Shown here piece by piece: positions 41,758-50,315 of a stretch of DNA of 64,000 nucleotides. The position numbers and the translations under genes are program-made. Position 1 is the first letter of the stretch. Each line of letters opens with the position of its first letter. The DNA comes from Acidobacteriota bacterium (GTDB lineage: Bacteria > Acidobacteriota > Holophagae > Holophagales > Holophagaceae): the NCBI GenBank assembly GCA_016192145.1, contig JACPUT010000002.1:310001-374000 (forward strand), given 5' to 3'. Under the pieces are notes generated by a model, which did no database searches, was not told the origin of the DNA, and saw only the letters and a list, made by a program, of their open reading frames with translations.

Positions 41758-43179
41758 CTAAGGCTGCGGTGGCGTGCCTGATCCGATTCCCTGACGCACC
41801 ATGTGGCCCCAGCTCTCCTTGCCGCGCAGCCAATCCACAAAGCCCATCATCCGCCAGAGCAACGTCAATTGGCGGTAGCCGACGTTCTCGAGCACGCTGG
41901 TGAGGAGCAGGATCACCCAGGCTTTGAGCCCTTGATATGGGTAGATGCAGATCTCCTCGAGGACGACGGAAGCCACGCTGTTCAGGAGGCCCAGGAAGAG
42001 GGCGAGGATGAGGAAGAGGATGGCAAACGGCCCATTGATCTGGCCCTGCACGATGAACCAGGCGAAGGCCGCGTACCCAGTCAGTTCGATGATCGGCGCC
42101 AGGGCCTCGAAAAGGAGGAAGTAGGGCATGGAGAAGAGCCCGATGCGGCCGTAGGCGGGGTTGAAGGCCATTTTCTTGTGCATCCAGAGCGTATCCATGA
42201 GGCCGCGCTGCCAGCGGTTCCGCTGGCGTTTGAGGGTGCCTCGGTCCTCGGGCACCTCCGTCCAGCAGATGGGATCCGGCACGAGCACGATGCGGTAGGG
42301 CTGCCTTTTCTCCCGCAGGTGGCGGTGGAGGCGCACCACCAACTCGAAGTCCTCGCCCACGGTGCCCGTTCTGAAGCCGCCCACCTCGATCACGAGATCC
42401 TTGCGGAAGACGCCGAAGGCGCCGCTCACGATGAACATGGAGCGGATGGAGGCGAGGCCCATGCGGCCGAAGAGGAAGGCGCGCAGGTACTCCACGATCT
42501 GGAAGCGGGCCAGCCAGGACTTCGGCATGTGGATGCCGCGGATTCCCGCAGGGGTGACCTTGCAGCCGTTCAAGGGGCGGATCACGCCCGAGGTGGCCAC
42601 CACGTCTTTTTGATCCATGAAGGGGCGCACCACGCGCAGCAAGGCGTCGTTCTCCAGGAGGCTGTCGCCATCCATGCAGCAGACGAGCGGGTAGCGCGCC
42701 AGGTTCAGGCCACAGTTGAGGGCGTCGGATTTCCCCCCGTTCTCCTTGTCCACCACGATGAGGTTGGGGACGTAGGCGCTCTCGTAGATGCCCCGGATGC
42801 TCTTGGTGGGCACCAGCTGGCGGATGACGCGGCGGGAGGCATGGAGGCGGAAGGCCCGGATGAGGCGCTCCAGGGTATCGTCGATGGAGCCATCGTTGAC
42901 CACCACCACCTGATACTCCGGGAAGCGCAGCGCCAGCAGGCTGCTGATGCTGGCTTCGCACCCGGGCCCTTCGTTGTACACGGGGCAGATGAGGGTGATG
43001 GGGCGGTAGTGGGTGCTCTCGAAGAAGGCTTCCAGCTGATCGCTCTCCACGTCGTCCAGGTGGCTTCGGATGCCCAGCCAGGCCCGCACGATGAAGAGCA
43101 GGTTCAGCCCGTTCATGATGGCGAAATAGAGGAGGATGCCGCCTTGGGCGAAGAGGAGGAGCAGGTTCCAGGCGCTCAC
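41758..43179 (-). CDS. family 2 glycosyltransferase, membrane polysaccharide synthase
   Basis: Inner-membrane GT2 synthase (473 aa) of the PgaC/cellulose-synthase-like type: one N-terminal transmembrane segment (residues about 4-28), a cytosolic GT-A domain with VVNDGSIDDT near residue 97, DGDS near residue 168, the acceptor GEDFELVVRL near residue 270 and the QRNRW signature near residue 322, then four hydrophobic segments. It should polymerise and extrude a beta-linked glycan. No PilZ domain is fused. GTG at 43179 overlaps the HEAT protein stop by four bases. It is the last gene of a probable exopolysaccharide locus; the sugar is not inferable. Confidence 0.92.
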   Translation of the reverse strand: MSAWNLLLLFAQGGILLYFAIMNGLNLLFIVRAWLGIRSHLDDVESDQLEAFFESTHYRPITLICPVYNEGPGCEASISSLLALRFPEYQVVVVNDGSIDDTLERLIRAFRLHASRRVIRQLVPTKSIRGIYESAYVPNLIVVDKENGGKSDALNCGLNLARYPLVCCMDGDSLLENDALLRVVRPFMDQKDVVATSGVIRPLNGCKVTPAGIRGIHMPKSWLARFQIVEYLRAFLFGRMGLASIRSMFIVSGAFGVFRKDLVIEVGGFRTGTVGEDFELVVRLHRHLREKRQPYRIVLVPDPICWTEVPEDRGTLKRQRNRWQRGLMDTLWMHKKMAFNPAYGRIGLFSMPYFLLFEALAPIIELTGYAAFAWFIVQGQINGPFAILFLILALFLGLLNSVASVVLEEICIYPYQGLKAWVILLLTSVLENVGYRQLTLLWRMMGFVDWLRGKESWGHMVRQGIGSGTPPQP

Positions 43180-44258
43180 GGATGCCCCCGTTCCTCGCCC
43201 CATTCCAGGCGCTCCATCGCGAGATCCCGGGCATAGCGATCGCCGTGGAAATCCGCGACGATGGCCTCCAGGGCCGCGAGGCCGGGCCGCCCCAGATCGT
43301 GAAGGGCATGGGCGGCGTTGCGGCGCACCTCGAAGATCGGATCCCCCATCATGTCCGTGAGGGCCGGAATGGCCGTGGGCCCGCCCAGGATGCCCATGGC
43401 GCGGGCCGCTTGGGCCCGCAGCACCCAGGCCTCGGCCACGGCGAAGGGCCGCACGTGGCCATAGGCCAGGGGGTCGCCCAGGGCGGCGAGGGCCCGCAGG
43501 GCCGCGGCTTGCACCTCCACATGGGGGTATTCCAGCAGGGCGAGGATGCGGGGCTCGCTTTCCGCCTGCCGGGTGGAAGCCACCATCAGGGCGAAGAGTC
43601 GCCAGGCCTGGGGATTTTCGGGTACGTCCTGGAGGTAGGCCTCCAGCCAGGCGGGCAGCAGGGAGCCGAAGGATTCCATCAGGCGCAGCAGGCGGTCCTG
43701 CTGGTAGGCGTCCTGGGCGATCACCCATTGGAGCACCGGCTCCGCGAAACGCAGGCGCTGCGTGCGGGCGAGGGTGCGCGCGGCGGCGTGGGCCACGAAG
43801 GGGACGGGGTCGTTGAGCAGCAGCAGCACGTCGGGATAACGCTCCTCCACGAGGAAGGCATCCACTTCCAGGGCGGCGAGCGCCCGCTGCCGGGCGGACC
43901 GCGCGTGGAGGCGCTGGTGCAGATCCCCATCGAGGCCGAGGCCCCGGTAGAAGATGTCGAGGCGACGACCCTCGTCGCCCGCGAGGGACTCCTTGGTGCG
44001 CATGAGGAAGAGGCGGAAGAGCTCCCGCTCCCAGCCCACGAGGTGCTCCAGGGAGCTGAGGTCGGCCTGCTCTTCGAAGAGCAGGTTCGCGACGAGCGGT
44101 TCCCAGGCTTGATGGAGCTGGATGCGGCGGCGATGCAGGCGATCCCGGCGCAGCTGGAACAGGGCGCCGAAGAGGGCGAGGGCGCACACGAGAAGGCCCA
44201 TCCCCACCGTGCACCAGAGCAGCAGCTCCAGGGTGCCCTCGGGGCTCAGCCAAGGCAC
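43176..44258 (-). CDS. membrane-anchored HEAT-repeat protein
   Basis: About 360 aa from GTG 44258: one transmembrane helix near residues 8-32 (LELLLWCTVGMGLLVCALALFGALF), a basic juxtamembrane stretch, then a long helical region with HEAT/PBS-lyase-type repeats (for example DPLAYGHVRPFAVAEAWVLRAQAARAMG; DPIFEVRRNAAHALHDLGRPG). Such repeats act as protein scaffolds. It is coupled to the GT2 gene by a GTGA overlap and begins within a few bases of the receiver stop, suggesting that it links synthase and regulator. The start is uncertain because the ribosome site is weak. Confidence 0.78.
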   Translation of the reverse strand: MPWLSPEGTLELLLWCTVGMGLLVCALALFGALFQLRRDRLHRRRIQLHQAWEPLVANLLFEEQADLSSLEHLVGWERELFRLFLMRTKESLAGDEGRRLDIFYRGLGLDGDLHQRLHARSARQRALAALEVDAFLVEERYPDVLLLLNDPVPFVAHAAARTLARTQRLRFAEPVLQWVIAQDAYQQDRLLRLMESFGSLLPAWLEAYLQDVPENPQAWRLFALMVASTRQAESEPRILALLEYPHVEVQAAALRALAALGDPLAYGHVRPFAVAEAWVLRAQAARAMGILGGPTAIPALTDMMGDPIFEVRRNAAHALHDLGRPGLAALEAIVADFHGDRYARDLAMERLEWGEERGHP

Positions 44259-44262
44259 CGGA

Positions 44263-44661
44263 TCAATCCCTATGCCGCTGGTGCAGGCGCCACATCCGTT
44301 CGATGAACACCTGGGGGCTGATGGGCTTGGTGATGTAGTCGTCAGCACCGGCGGCCAGGCAGCGCACCATGTCCTGCTCGTTCTGGTTGCTGCTCACGAC
44401 GAGCACGGGCACCTTGCCCTTCGGGGGCGGCATGTCGCGGATCTCCTGGATGAGCCGGAACCCATCCATGGCCGGCATCATCAGATCCGTGCTCACGAGA
44501 TCCACGCGCTGGGTGCGGATGATCTCGAGGCCTTCGAGGCCGTTGTGGGCCTCGAGCACCGTGAGGCCCTCCATTTCCAGGCGCGAACGGATCATCCGCG
44601 CGGTGAGGAGGTTGTCCTCCACCAGCAGGACGTGGGTGCCTTCAGGCCAGGTTCGGCTCAT
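44263..44661 (-). CDS. single-domain response regulator
   Basis: Stand-alone receiver of 132 aa. The acidic pair in LLVEDN (residues 15-16), the phosphoacceptor Asp in TDLMMPAMDG near residue 59, the conserved Ser in VVSSNQN near residue 90 and Lys in YITKP near residue 113 are all in place. There is no output domain, so it must act by protein contact, possibly with the HEAT protein encoded next to it. No kinase is adjacent in this locus. Its placement between the outer-membrane and synthase genes suggests control of polymer secretion (inference). Confidence 0.93.
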   Translation of the reverse strand: MSRTWPEGTHVLLVEDNLLTARMIRSRLEMEGLTVLEAHNGLEGLEIIRTQRVDLVSTDLMMPAMDGFRLIQEIRDMPPPKGKVPVLVVSSNQNEQDMVRCLAAGADDYITKPISPQVFIERMWRLHQRHRD

Positions 44662-44709
44662 GAGTTTGAGTCTACCAAGAGGTTCCGGCTGGCTCCGGCG
44701 CGTTGGAGT

Positions 44710-45936
44710 TCAGAATTTGACATCGAGCCCTGCGGATATCGTGATCTCGGTTCGCGTCAGGGTGGCGTTGACCTCCTGCCGCTCCCAGGCGATGCCGCTT
44801 GAGAGGATCAGGCGCCGGCCCACGCGGGCCTGACCTGCCAAGGAGGCCTTCCGGGAACGCAGGTCCAGGATCTCCGCGGAGGGGTTGGCTTGGTCGGGGG
44901 AGACACCCGTACCCAGGGAGAGGCCAAGGTAGGTTTCCGCGTCCCCGAAGTAGCGCCGGGCGGAGAGGGACCCCGACCGTGAGGCGCCCACGGAGCTGGG
45001 GGTGGTGTTGGCGCGGAGGGTGAAGAGCCAGTCACCCCAGTACTTCCCGAACGAGCCGGTATAGATGCTCACCGCGGTGCTTGAAAAGCGCAGGTGGCGG
45101 ACCCCCAGGGAGGCCTCGATCCCCTTGGGAAAGTTGTGGTACAGCTCGGCGCCCCAGCGGAACGTGGGGAAGATGGCGGCGGAGGAGTACCCGGCGTTGA
45201 GGTAGGCGTAGGTGCCCTCCCCGAGCCGGGGATAGCTGTCCACCTCGACCTGGGTGCCGGTCTCGCCAAAGCGGCTGGCCTGGGTGACCCGGCCGATCAC
45301 CGAGCCGAAGTCGAAGCGATGCCCGGCGCTCAGCGCCAGGGAGCGCCAGGGGTCGAAGGTGCGATCGAAGTGGTCGTAGGTGGCGGTAATCCCCACCTGG
45401 GAGCGCTGGTTCAGCTCTGCGAGGTCATCCCGGAGTCGGCGGGCGGCGTGGAGGTTCGGATCGGTGACCACGGCCCGAGACGCGCTCTCGAGGGCGGCGG
45501 GATAATCCCCGAGGGTCTTCAGGGCCCGGGCCCGTCGGAAGTGGAGGCCAGCGGCCTGCGGGTGCAGGACGAGGCCCTCGGTGCACAGCGTCAGAGCCTG
45601 GCGGGGATGGTCGGACCAGAGTTCAAGATCCACCAAGGCCTCGCGCCCATCCAGGTGCTCCGGCTTCCGACGGAGCACTTCCTGGAGTTCGACACGGCCC
45701 TCGTCGTAGCGGTCGTCCCAGGCGAAGAGGCGCCCCAGCAGGATGCGGATGTCGTGGTAATCCGGACTCCGTTTCAGGGCTTCGCGGCAGAGGGTCCTGG
45801 CTTTTTCCCGGTGCCCCTCGGAGCCCAGGCGGCGGGCTCGAAAATACATCTCATCCACCCCCTCCGGAGCCTGGGCGGCCAGCGTGGGGAGGATGAGGAT
45901 GCATGGCATCAAAGCGGTGAAGGGGTGGCCATTCAT
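44710..45936 (-). CDS. YaiO-family outer-membrane beta-barrel protein with TPR domain
   Basis: Exported protein of 408 aa: signal peptide, TPR-like helical repeats (about residues 27-165), then a C-terminal barrel of about 230 residues of the YaiO type (VGITATYDHFDRTFDPWRSLAL near residue 182 onward), ending in LDVKF with terminal Phe. TPR plus barrel is the architecture of PgaA/BcsC-type polysaccharide exporters, although the barrel here is smaller. The start overlaps the stop of the transferase gene (ATGA). Likely the outer-membrane port or docking protein for the polymer made by the GT2 synthase. Confidence 0.85.
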   Translation of the reverse strand: MNGHPFTALMPCILILPTLAAQAPEGVDEMYFRARRLGSEGHREKARTLCREALKRSPDYHDIRILLGRLFAWDDRYDEGRVELQEVLRRKPEHLDGREALVDLELWSDHPRQALTLCTEGLVLHPQAAGLHFRRARALKTLGDYPAALESASRAVVTDPNLHAARRLRDDLAELNQRSQVGITATYDHFDRTFDPWRSLALSAGHRFDFGSVIGRVTQASRFGETGTQVEVDSYPRLGEGTYAYLNAGYSSAAIFPTFRWGAELYHNFPKGIEASLGVRHLRFSSTAVSIYTGSFGKYWGDWLFTLRANTTPSSVGASRSGSLSARRYFGDAETYLGLSLGTGVSPDQANPSAEILDLRSRKASLAGQARVGRRLILSSGIAWERQEVNATLTRTEITISAGLDVKF

Positions 45937-48389
45937 GGGGAGGGGATTCCGTGGTTGAAGCGGTAGAACTCGCTCAGGTGCCGGAGGTCACGGAGAATCA
46001 AGTCGTCATATTTCCGTTTCCGCGCGGCGGTTAGGGCGTTGCGGGTGCCGCCGGGATCCCATCCAAGGTCGTAGTAGTAGTCCTTCAGGTTTACGCCGTC
46101 GGAGATGTAGAGGCCCTTGCCGTCACCCTCCAGAATGCCATAAACGGCCCCATAGCTGGAGGCGAGCAGGTAGTGATCCCGACTGTACCTGGCGTGTTCC
46201 TGGGGCGTTTCGGTGAACAGGGGTCGGCCCAGGATGGGATCCGAGGCCAGGGGGCGGTGGCCCAGCAGGTAGTAGAGCGTCGGGGTGAGGTCCGTGAGGA
46301 AGGTGAGCTGGGCGGGATCCGGCGCGACCTTTCCCTTCATCGACGCGGGCAGGTGGATCAGCATCGGCACGCGGAGGATCTCGGGGAAGAGCGTGTAGGC
46401 GTGGCCGAAACGGCCTTCCTCGCCCAGGGAGTCGCCGTGGTCCGCCGTGAGGATGACGATGCTCTCGTCGTAGAGCCCCTTGGCCTTGAGGGTGTCGATG
46501 AAGGCGCCGAAGCACTGATCCAGGCGGCTTACGCGGCTGGCATAGGGGGCGTAGAAGCCGGGATACTCCCCTCCGCCGGGCACATCCTTGCCCTCGCGGT
46601 TGATGACGGAGACGTGGAGGTCCTGCACCTGGGCATAGGCGAAGGTGGGCCGGGAATCGGAACCGCGAGCCTCGAGGCGTGCGTTCAGGGCAGGCACGAC
46701 GTTGCACATGCGCAGATCCTGGGTGCCCAGACCGGGGGTGAGCTCCTCGAAGCCAGGAAAGGGTTTCAAAATGGCGTCCAGCACGTTGTCGGAGGAGATG
46801 AGGGATCGGTAACCGTCCGCTTCCAGCATCTTCTGGAGGCTGTTCATGGGCCGGAAGGGGGTCACGTACTGTTTGTGCAGCAGCATGCCGCCCGTCCAGA
46901 TCGAGGGTTCCGAGAGGCCCGTGGCACCGTACCGGGCAAAGGCGGGCAGGGCCACGTTCTCCTTGGCGAACCGATCCATGGCCGGCGTGAAGGTGACCTT
47001 GGCGTTGTAGGCGCCCAGGTAGTCCTGCCGGAGGCTGTCCACCACGAGGATGAAGATGTTCGGGCGGGGCCCCGGGGCGCGTTTGAGTTCGGGGACGAGG
47101 TCCACGTCCACGGGGTCCGTCTTCACGTCCTGGGGGATGTTGCTGTTGCGCTGGAGGATCCGGTAGATGGAGCCGAGGGCGCGGTCCGCCGGGGCCAGGA
47201 CCTCCCGCAGCAGGCGCACGGAGGCATCCTGTCCCGCATGGCGCTCCAGGCGAGCGTCGAGGTCGGCGGGGAGCAGGGTGGGGAGCACCTTGAATGCGAG
47301 GAAGGCTCCCAAGGTGGCGAGGAAGAGGGGGTTGGAGCCCGAACGTGGAGGGTCCCAACGGGGTGCCAGCGTGTGGAAGGCGGCGAAGGCCAACCCAGCG
47401 GTGGCCAGGGCGACGAGCTTCTGGAACAGGAAGTTCCAGTCGAAGAGGGCCGCGTTCGTCTGCACGAGCCAGGTGGTCGTACCCAGGGCGCCCAACCCCG
47501 CGGCGACGGCCCAAAGGGGGGCCCGGAGGAGGGGGGCCAGGGGATGGAGGAGCAGCTCCAGGGCCGAGTCTGCTTCGGCCGGCGGGCGGAGGCCGGGCCC
47601 GAGAACTGCCACGGTCAGCATCAGGCAGAGGCCGAGAAGGATGGAGACGATCAGCGCGGGGACACCCGTGAAGGCGATGGCGGTGAAGGCCACCTGATGG
47701 AGGATCACGGCGCCGGCCACGGTGCCCGCCAGGAGGGTGAAGCGCAGTTCCAGACCGAGGTCCATTCGCAGGGACCGGGCCAATCCCTGGAGGGCCAGCA
47801 AGGCCACGGCTCCCATGAGCGCGGCCAGAAGGTGGGCGCCCAGGCTCCAGAGCACCATCACGAGGCCCACGGAGCCGGGCCCCGCCTTGAGACGGGCCAC
47901 GGAGAGGAAAAGGACGGAGAGGAAGAGTGCCGTGCCAAGGGCGGCGAGGAGGAGACGGAATCCCTGGTCCGTATCCCGGCGAAGGGGTGGGAGCCGGGGT
48001 GCCTGTTCGGTGAAATCCAAGAGCAGGAGGGCGAGCGCGGAGCCGAGGAAGGCCAGGGCGTAGGCGAAGCTCGCCAACCCGTTCTCCAGGCGCGGCAGGA
48101 GGGGATGGAACAGGAGGGCCAGGGCGGCGAGGGCCAGCAGGGCATAGAAGACACGGCGCTTCAGGGCCGTTCCCTGCCGATGCACTCCATCCAGGGTGGC
48201 GTTGAGGAGCACCACCCCAAGGGTGAGCGCGGGCTGCCAGCGGATGAACGTCGGGAGCCAAGACACCATGTTGAACTTCAGCACGGCCTGGTACGTGAAG
48301 GGATTGTAGGCCAGGAGGCAGTAGACCCCCGAGAGGAGGAAGAGGCCGAGGAAGGCCAGCCGCGCGGCCCGGAAACCCAGATCCCGCAT
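45933..48389 (-). CDS. membrane alkaline-phosphatase-superfamily (sulfatase/LTA-synthase-like) protein
   Basis: Large inner-membrane protein (818 aa): about ten hydrophobic segments in the first 390 residues, then a periplasmic sulfatase-fold domain beginning ILVVDSLRQDYLGAYN near residue 450 and containing ILTADHGDSLGEEGRFGH near residue 650. The sulfatase formylglycine motif CXPXR is absent; the corresponding stretch is ATGLSEPSIWTGG, so a Ser or Thr would be the nucleophile, as in phosphoethanolamine and phosphoglycerol transferases. It probably decorates the exported glycan with a phosphate-linked group or hydrolyses one (inference). Translationally coupled to both neighbours. Confidence 0.85.
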   Translation of the reverse strand: MRDLGFRAARLAFLGLFLLSGVYCLLAYNPFTYQAVLKFNMVSWLPTFIRWQPALTLGVVLLNATLDGVHRQGTALKRRVFYALLALAALALLFHPLLPRLENGLASFAYALAFLGSALALLLLDFTEQAPRLPPLRRDTDQGFRLLLAALGTALFLSVLFLSVARLKAGPGSVGLVMVLWSLGAHLLAALMGAVALLALQGLARSLRMDLGLELRFTLLAGTVAGAVILHQVAFTAIAFTGVPALIVSILLGLCLMLTVAVLGPGLRPPAEADSALELLLHPLAPLLRAPLWAVAAGLGALGTTTWLVQTNAALFDWNFLFQKLVALATAGLAFAAFHTLAPRWDPPRSGSNPLFLATLGAFLAFKVLPTLLPADLDARLERHAGQDASVRLLREVLAPADRALGSIYRILQRNSNIPQDVKTDPVDVDLVPELKRAPGPRPNIFILVVDSLRQDYLGAYNAKVTFTPAMDRFAKENVALPAFARYGATGLSEPSIWTGGMLLHKQYVTPFRPMNSLQKMLEADGYRSLISSDNVLDAILKPFPGFEELTPGLGTQDLRMCNVVPALNARLEARGSDSRPTFAYAQVQDLHVSVINREGKDVPGGGEYPGFYAPYASRVSRLDQCFGAFIDTLKAKGLYDESIVILTADHGDSLGEEGRFGHAYTLFPEILRVPMLIHLPASMKGKVAPDPAQLTFLTDLTPTLYYLLGHRPLASDPILGRPLFTETPQEHARYSRDHYLLASSYGAVYGILEGDGKGLYISDGVNLKDYYYDLGWDPGGTRNALTAARKRKYDDLILRDLRHLSEFYRFNHGIPSP

Positions 48390-49285
48390 CAGGAACCCCC
48401 AGCTTTGGGCAGCCGTTCCCGTCGCTGCCGGATCCCACCATTGCCCGGATCCAGGGCGAGGATACGGTCGTAGAGCGCCGCCGCGGCGGTGGGCCGCTGG
48501 GCCTGCTCCTCAAGGCCACCGAGGACGGTCAATGCGTCCACGGAATCGGGGGAGCGGGCGAGCAGGCGACTGAGGGTATCCCGGGCCTCGTCCAGCCGCC
48601 CGAGGGCTCGCAGGGCCATGCCGAGCACGAGCAGGGCATCGTTGGAGGCGGGCCGCCCCTTCAGCACTGCTCGGGCGCGGTCGCGGGCTCGGGCAGGCTC
48701 GCCGAGAAAGACCTCCATACGGGCCAGGCCCAGGGCCAGATCCGGGTAGTCCGGCACCAGGATCAGGCCCTTTTGGTAGATCTCTCGAGCTTTTGGGAAG
48801 CGCCCGGCCCGCTCGTAGGCGTGACCGAGGTAGAAGTGGAAATCGGGATCCTTCGGCGAGAGGAGGAGGAACCGCTCGAAGGCATCGACGGAAGCCTCCA
48901 CCTGGCCGAGCTTCCAGTACGCTTCGCCCAGCCTGGGGCAGGCATCCCCCGGGGTGGGCGAGACTTTGAGGTAGCGCTCCCAGAGCTGCGCCTCCTCCCG
49001 GTAGTGGCCCAGCCGGCCGTGGATCTCCGCCAGCTGCCCGATGGGGATGGGATTGTCGGGAAAGGCCTCGTGGATGCCCTGCACCAGGGGGAGGGCCTCC
49101 GCCACCTTGCCCGCGGCGAGGAGGGCCTTGGCCCGAGCCTGCCGTTCCGCAGCCTGCTCGGGACCGAGCTCCTGTTCAGCCCCGAAGGCACTCCCCAACT
49201 CCGGGCCGTAGCGCACGCCCCAGCCGCAGATGCCCAACACGACCAGGGAGGCCACCAGTCGGGCGCGCGGCGAGGTCAAAGGCAA
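48389..49285 (-). CDS. TPR-repeat protein with N-terminal membrane anchor
   Basis: Protein of 298 aa with an N-terminal hydrophobic segment (ARLVASLVVLGICGWGVRYG), then about six tetratricopeptide repeats (for example DPDFHFYLGHAYERAGRFPKA and NDALLVLGMALRALGRLDEA). It probably faces the periplasm and serves as an assembly scaffold. Its stop overlaps the start of the transferase gene by one base (TGATG). In PgaA/BcsC-type exporters such repeats are fused to the barrel; here part of the TPR content seems to be on a separate protein. Confidence 0.85.
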   Translation of the reverse strand: MPLTSPRARLVASLVVLGICGWGVRYGPELGSAFGAEQELGPEQAAERQARAKALLAAGKVAEALPLVQGIHEAFPDNPIPIGQLAEIHGRLGHYREEAQLWERYLKVSPTPGDACPRLGEAYWKLGQVEASVDAFERFLLLSPKDPDFHFYLGHAYERAGRFPKAREIYQKGLILVPDYPDLALGLARMEVFLGEPARARDRARAVLKGRPASNDALLVLGMALRALGRLDEARDTLSRLLARSPDSVDALTVLGGLEEQAQRPTAAAALYDRILALDPGNGGIRQRRERLPKAGGS

Positions 49286-49334
49286 GGAGGATTCCGAAGG
49301 ATGGGAAAAATAGAGGGCTTGGGGCTGCGGGCCT

Positions 49335-50315
49335 TCAGTATAAGGGCATCCATGAGCCCAGATGGTGCAGGGCGAAGCCCCCGAAACTGGAGTGCCGCGC
49401 GAAGGCCCGCCGGGCGACGGCCATCTCCCGGGCGAGCGCTCCCGGACCCCGGCCGTGGAAGGTGACCTTGGCGGGCACGGCGGGAGCCGTCTCCAGCCCG
49501 ATGATCACGGGACGTCCGATGAGATCACCGTAGTTCAGCTCCTCCTGCGCCAAGGCGATGATGCCGTCCTGGCCTTGGGCGCGGTGACGGTAGTCCATCA
49601 CGACCACATAGCCGAAGAGATCCTGCACCCATTGGTTCAGGGGGCGCCGCCGTTCCCGCCACATCACCTCCAGCCCGTCGTACCAGAAGGGGATCGCGGC
49701 CCCCACCTGGAGATTGGAATCGGCGTCATGAACCTGCGCCACCCATTCGGAGGCCCGCTCCAGGTAGAGCCGGGCCAAGTCCTCCTGGCTTCCCTCCGTC
49801 CAGTCCGCGTGGGCGTAAGGTTCCATATCGAGGTGGAGGCCATCAAAGCGGGCGTCGGGGGCCGCGTTCCGGTTGTAGTCGAGGATTCGCTGGATCTGGG
49901 ACTGCATCCGTCCGCGATGTTCCGGAAGCAGGTACTGCTTGGGGTGCCAGGACCCAGAGCCCAGGAGCGCCTCCACCCGGAGTCCCCGGGCATGGAGACG
50001 CGTCAGAACCGCCTGGACCTTCCCGGGATCCTCCGTGAGGAGATCCGCGCCTCCGCAGTCGCCCGGGTGGAGGTAAAGGGTGCGGACGCCGCGGCGCCGT
50101 AGCTTGGCGCCTGCTCGCGTCGTCTGGGCGGGATCATTGAAGAGGCGGCATCCGGCACCCTCCCACGCCCAGACCGCGAGGGGGGCTGGGGCCTGGCCAG
50201 GGGGCGCTGCGATCAGGGCGAGTCCACCCAGGAGCAGCAGGGTGCGGATCGTCGCGGCTACCAGGCGAGCAGCTCGTCGACGGCGCGGCGGATGGCTTCC
50301 TTCGAGGGCAGCCAC
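49335..50315 (-). CDS. exported glycosidase-like TIM-barrel protein
   Basis: Protein of 326 aa with a basic N-terminus and a hydrophobic segment (ATIRTLLLLGGLALIAAPPG) that should export or anchor it. The body looks like a (beta/alpha)8 barrel; FDGLHLDMEPYAHAD near residue 158 resembles the DGxxxDxE catalytic strand of family 18-like glycosidases, with the Glu as likely acid. I cannot assign a CAZy family with certainty. GTG at 50315 has GGAGG upstream and makes the gene overlap the E1-beta end by 58 bases. In polysaccharide loci such hydrolases trim the polymer, as the PgaB C-terminal domain does. Confidence 0.7.
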   Translation of the reverse strand: MAALEGSHPPRRRRAARLVAATIRTLLLLGGLALIAAPPGQAPAPLAVWAWEGAGCRLFNDPAQTTRAGAKLRRRGVRTLYLHPGDCGGADLLTEDPGKVQAVLTRLHARGLRVEALLGSGSWHPKQYLLPEHRGRMQSQIQRILDYNRNAAPDARFDGLHLDMEPYAHADWTEGSQEDLARLYLERASEWVAQVHDADSNLQVGAAIPFWYDGLEVMWRERRRPLNQWVQDLFGYVVVMDYRHRAQGQDGIIALAQEELNYGDLIGRPVIIGLETAPAVPAKVTFHGRGPGALAREMAVARRAFARHSSFGGFALHHLGSWMPLY

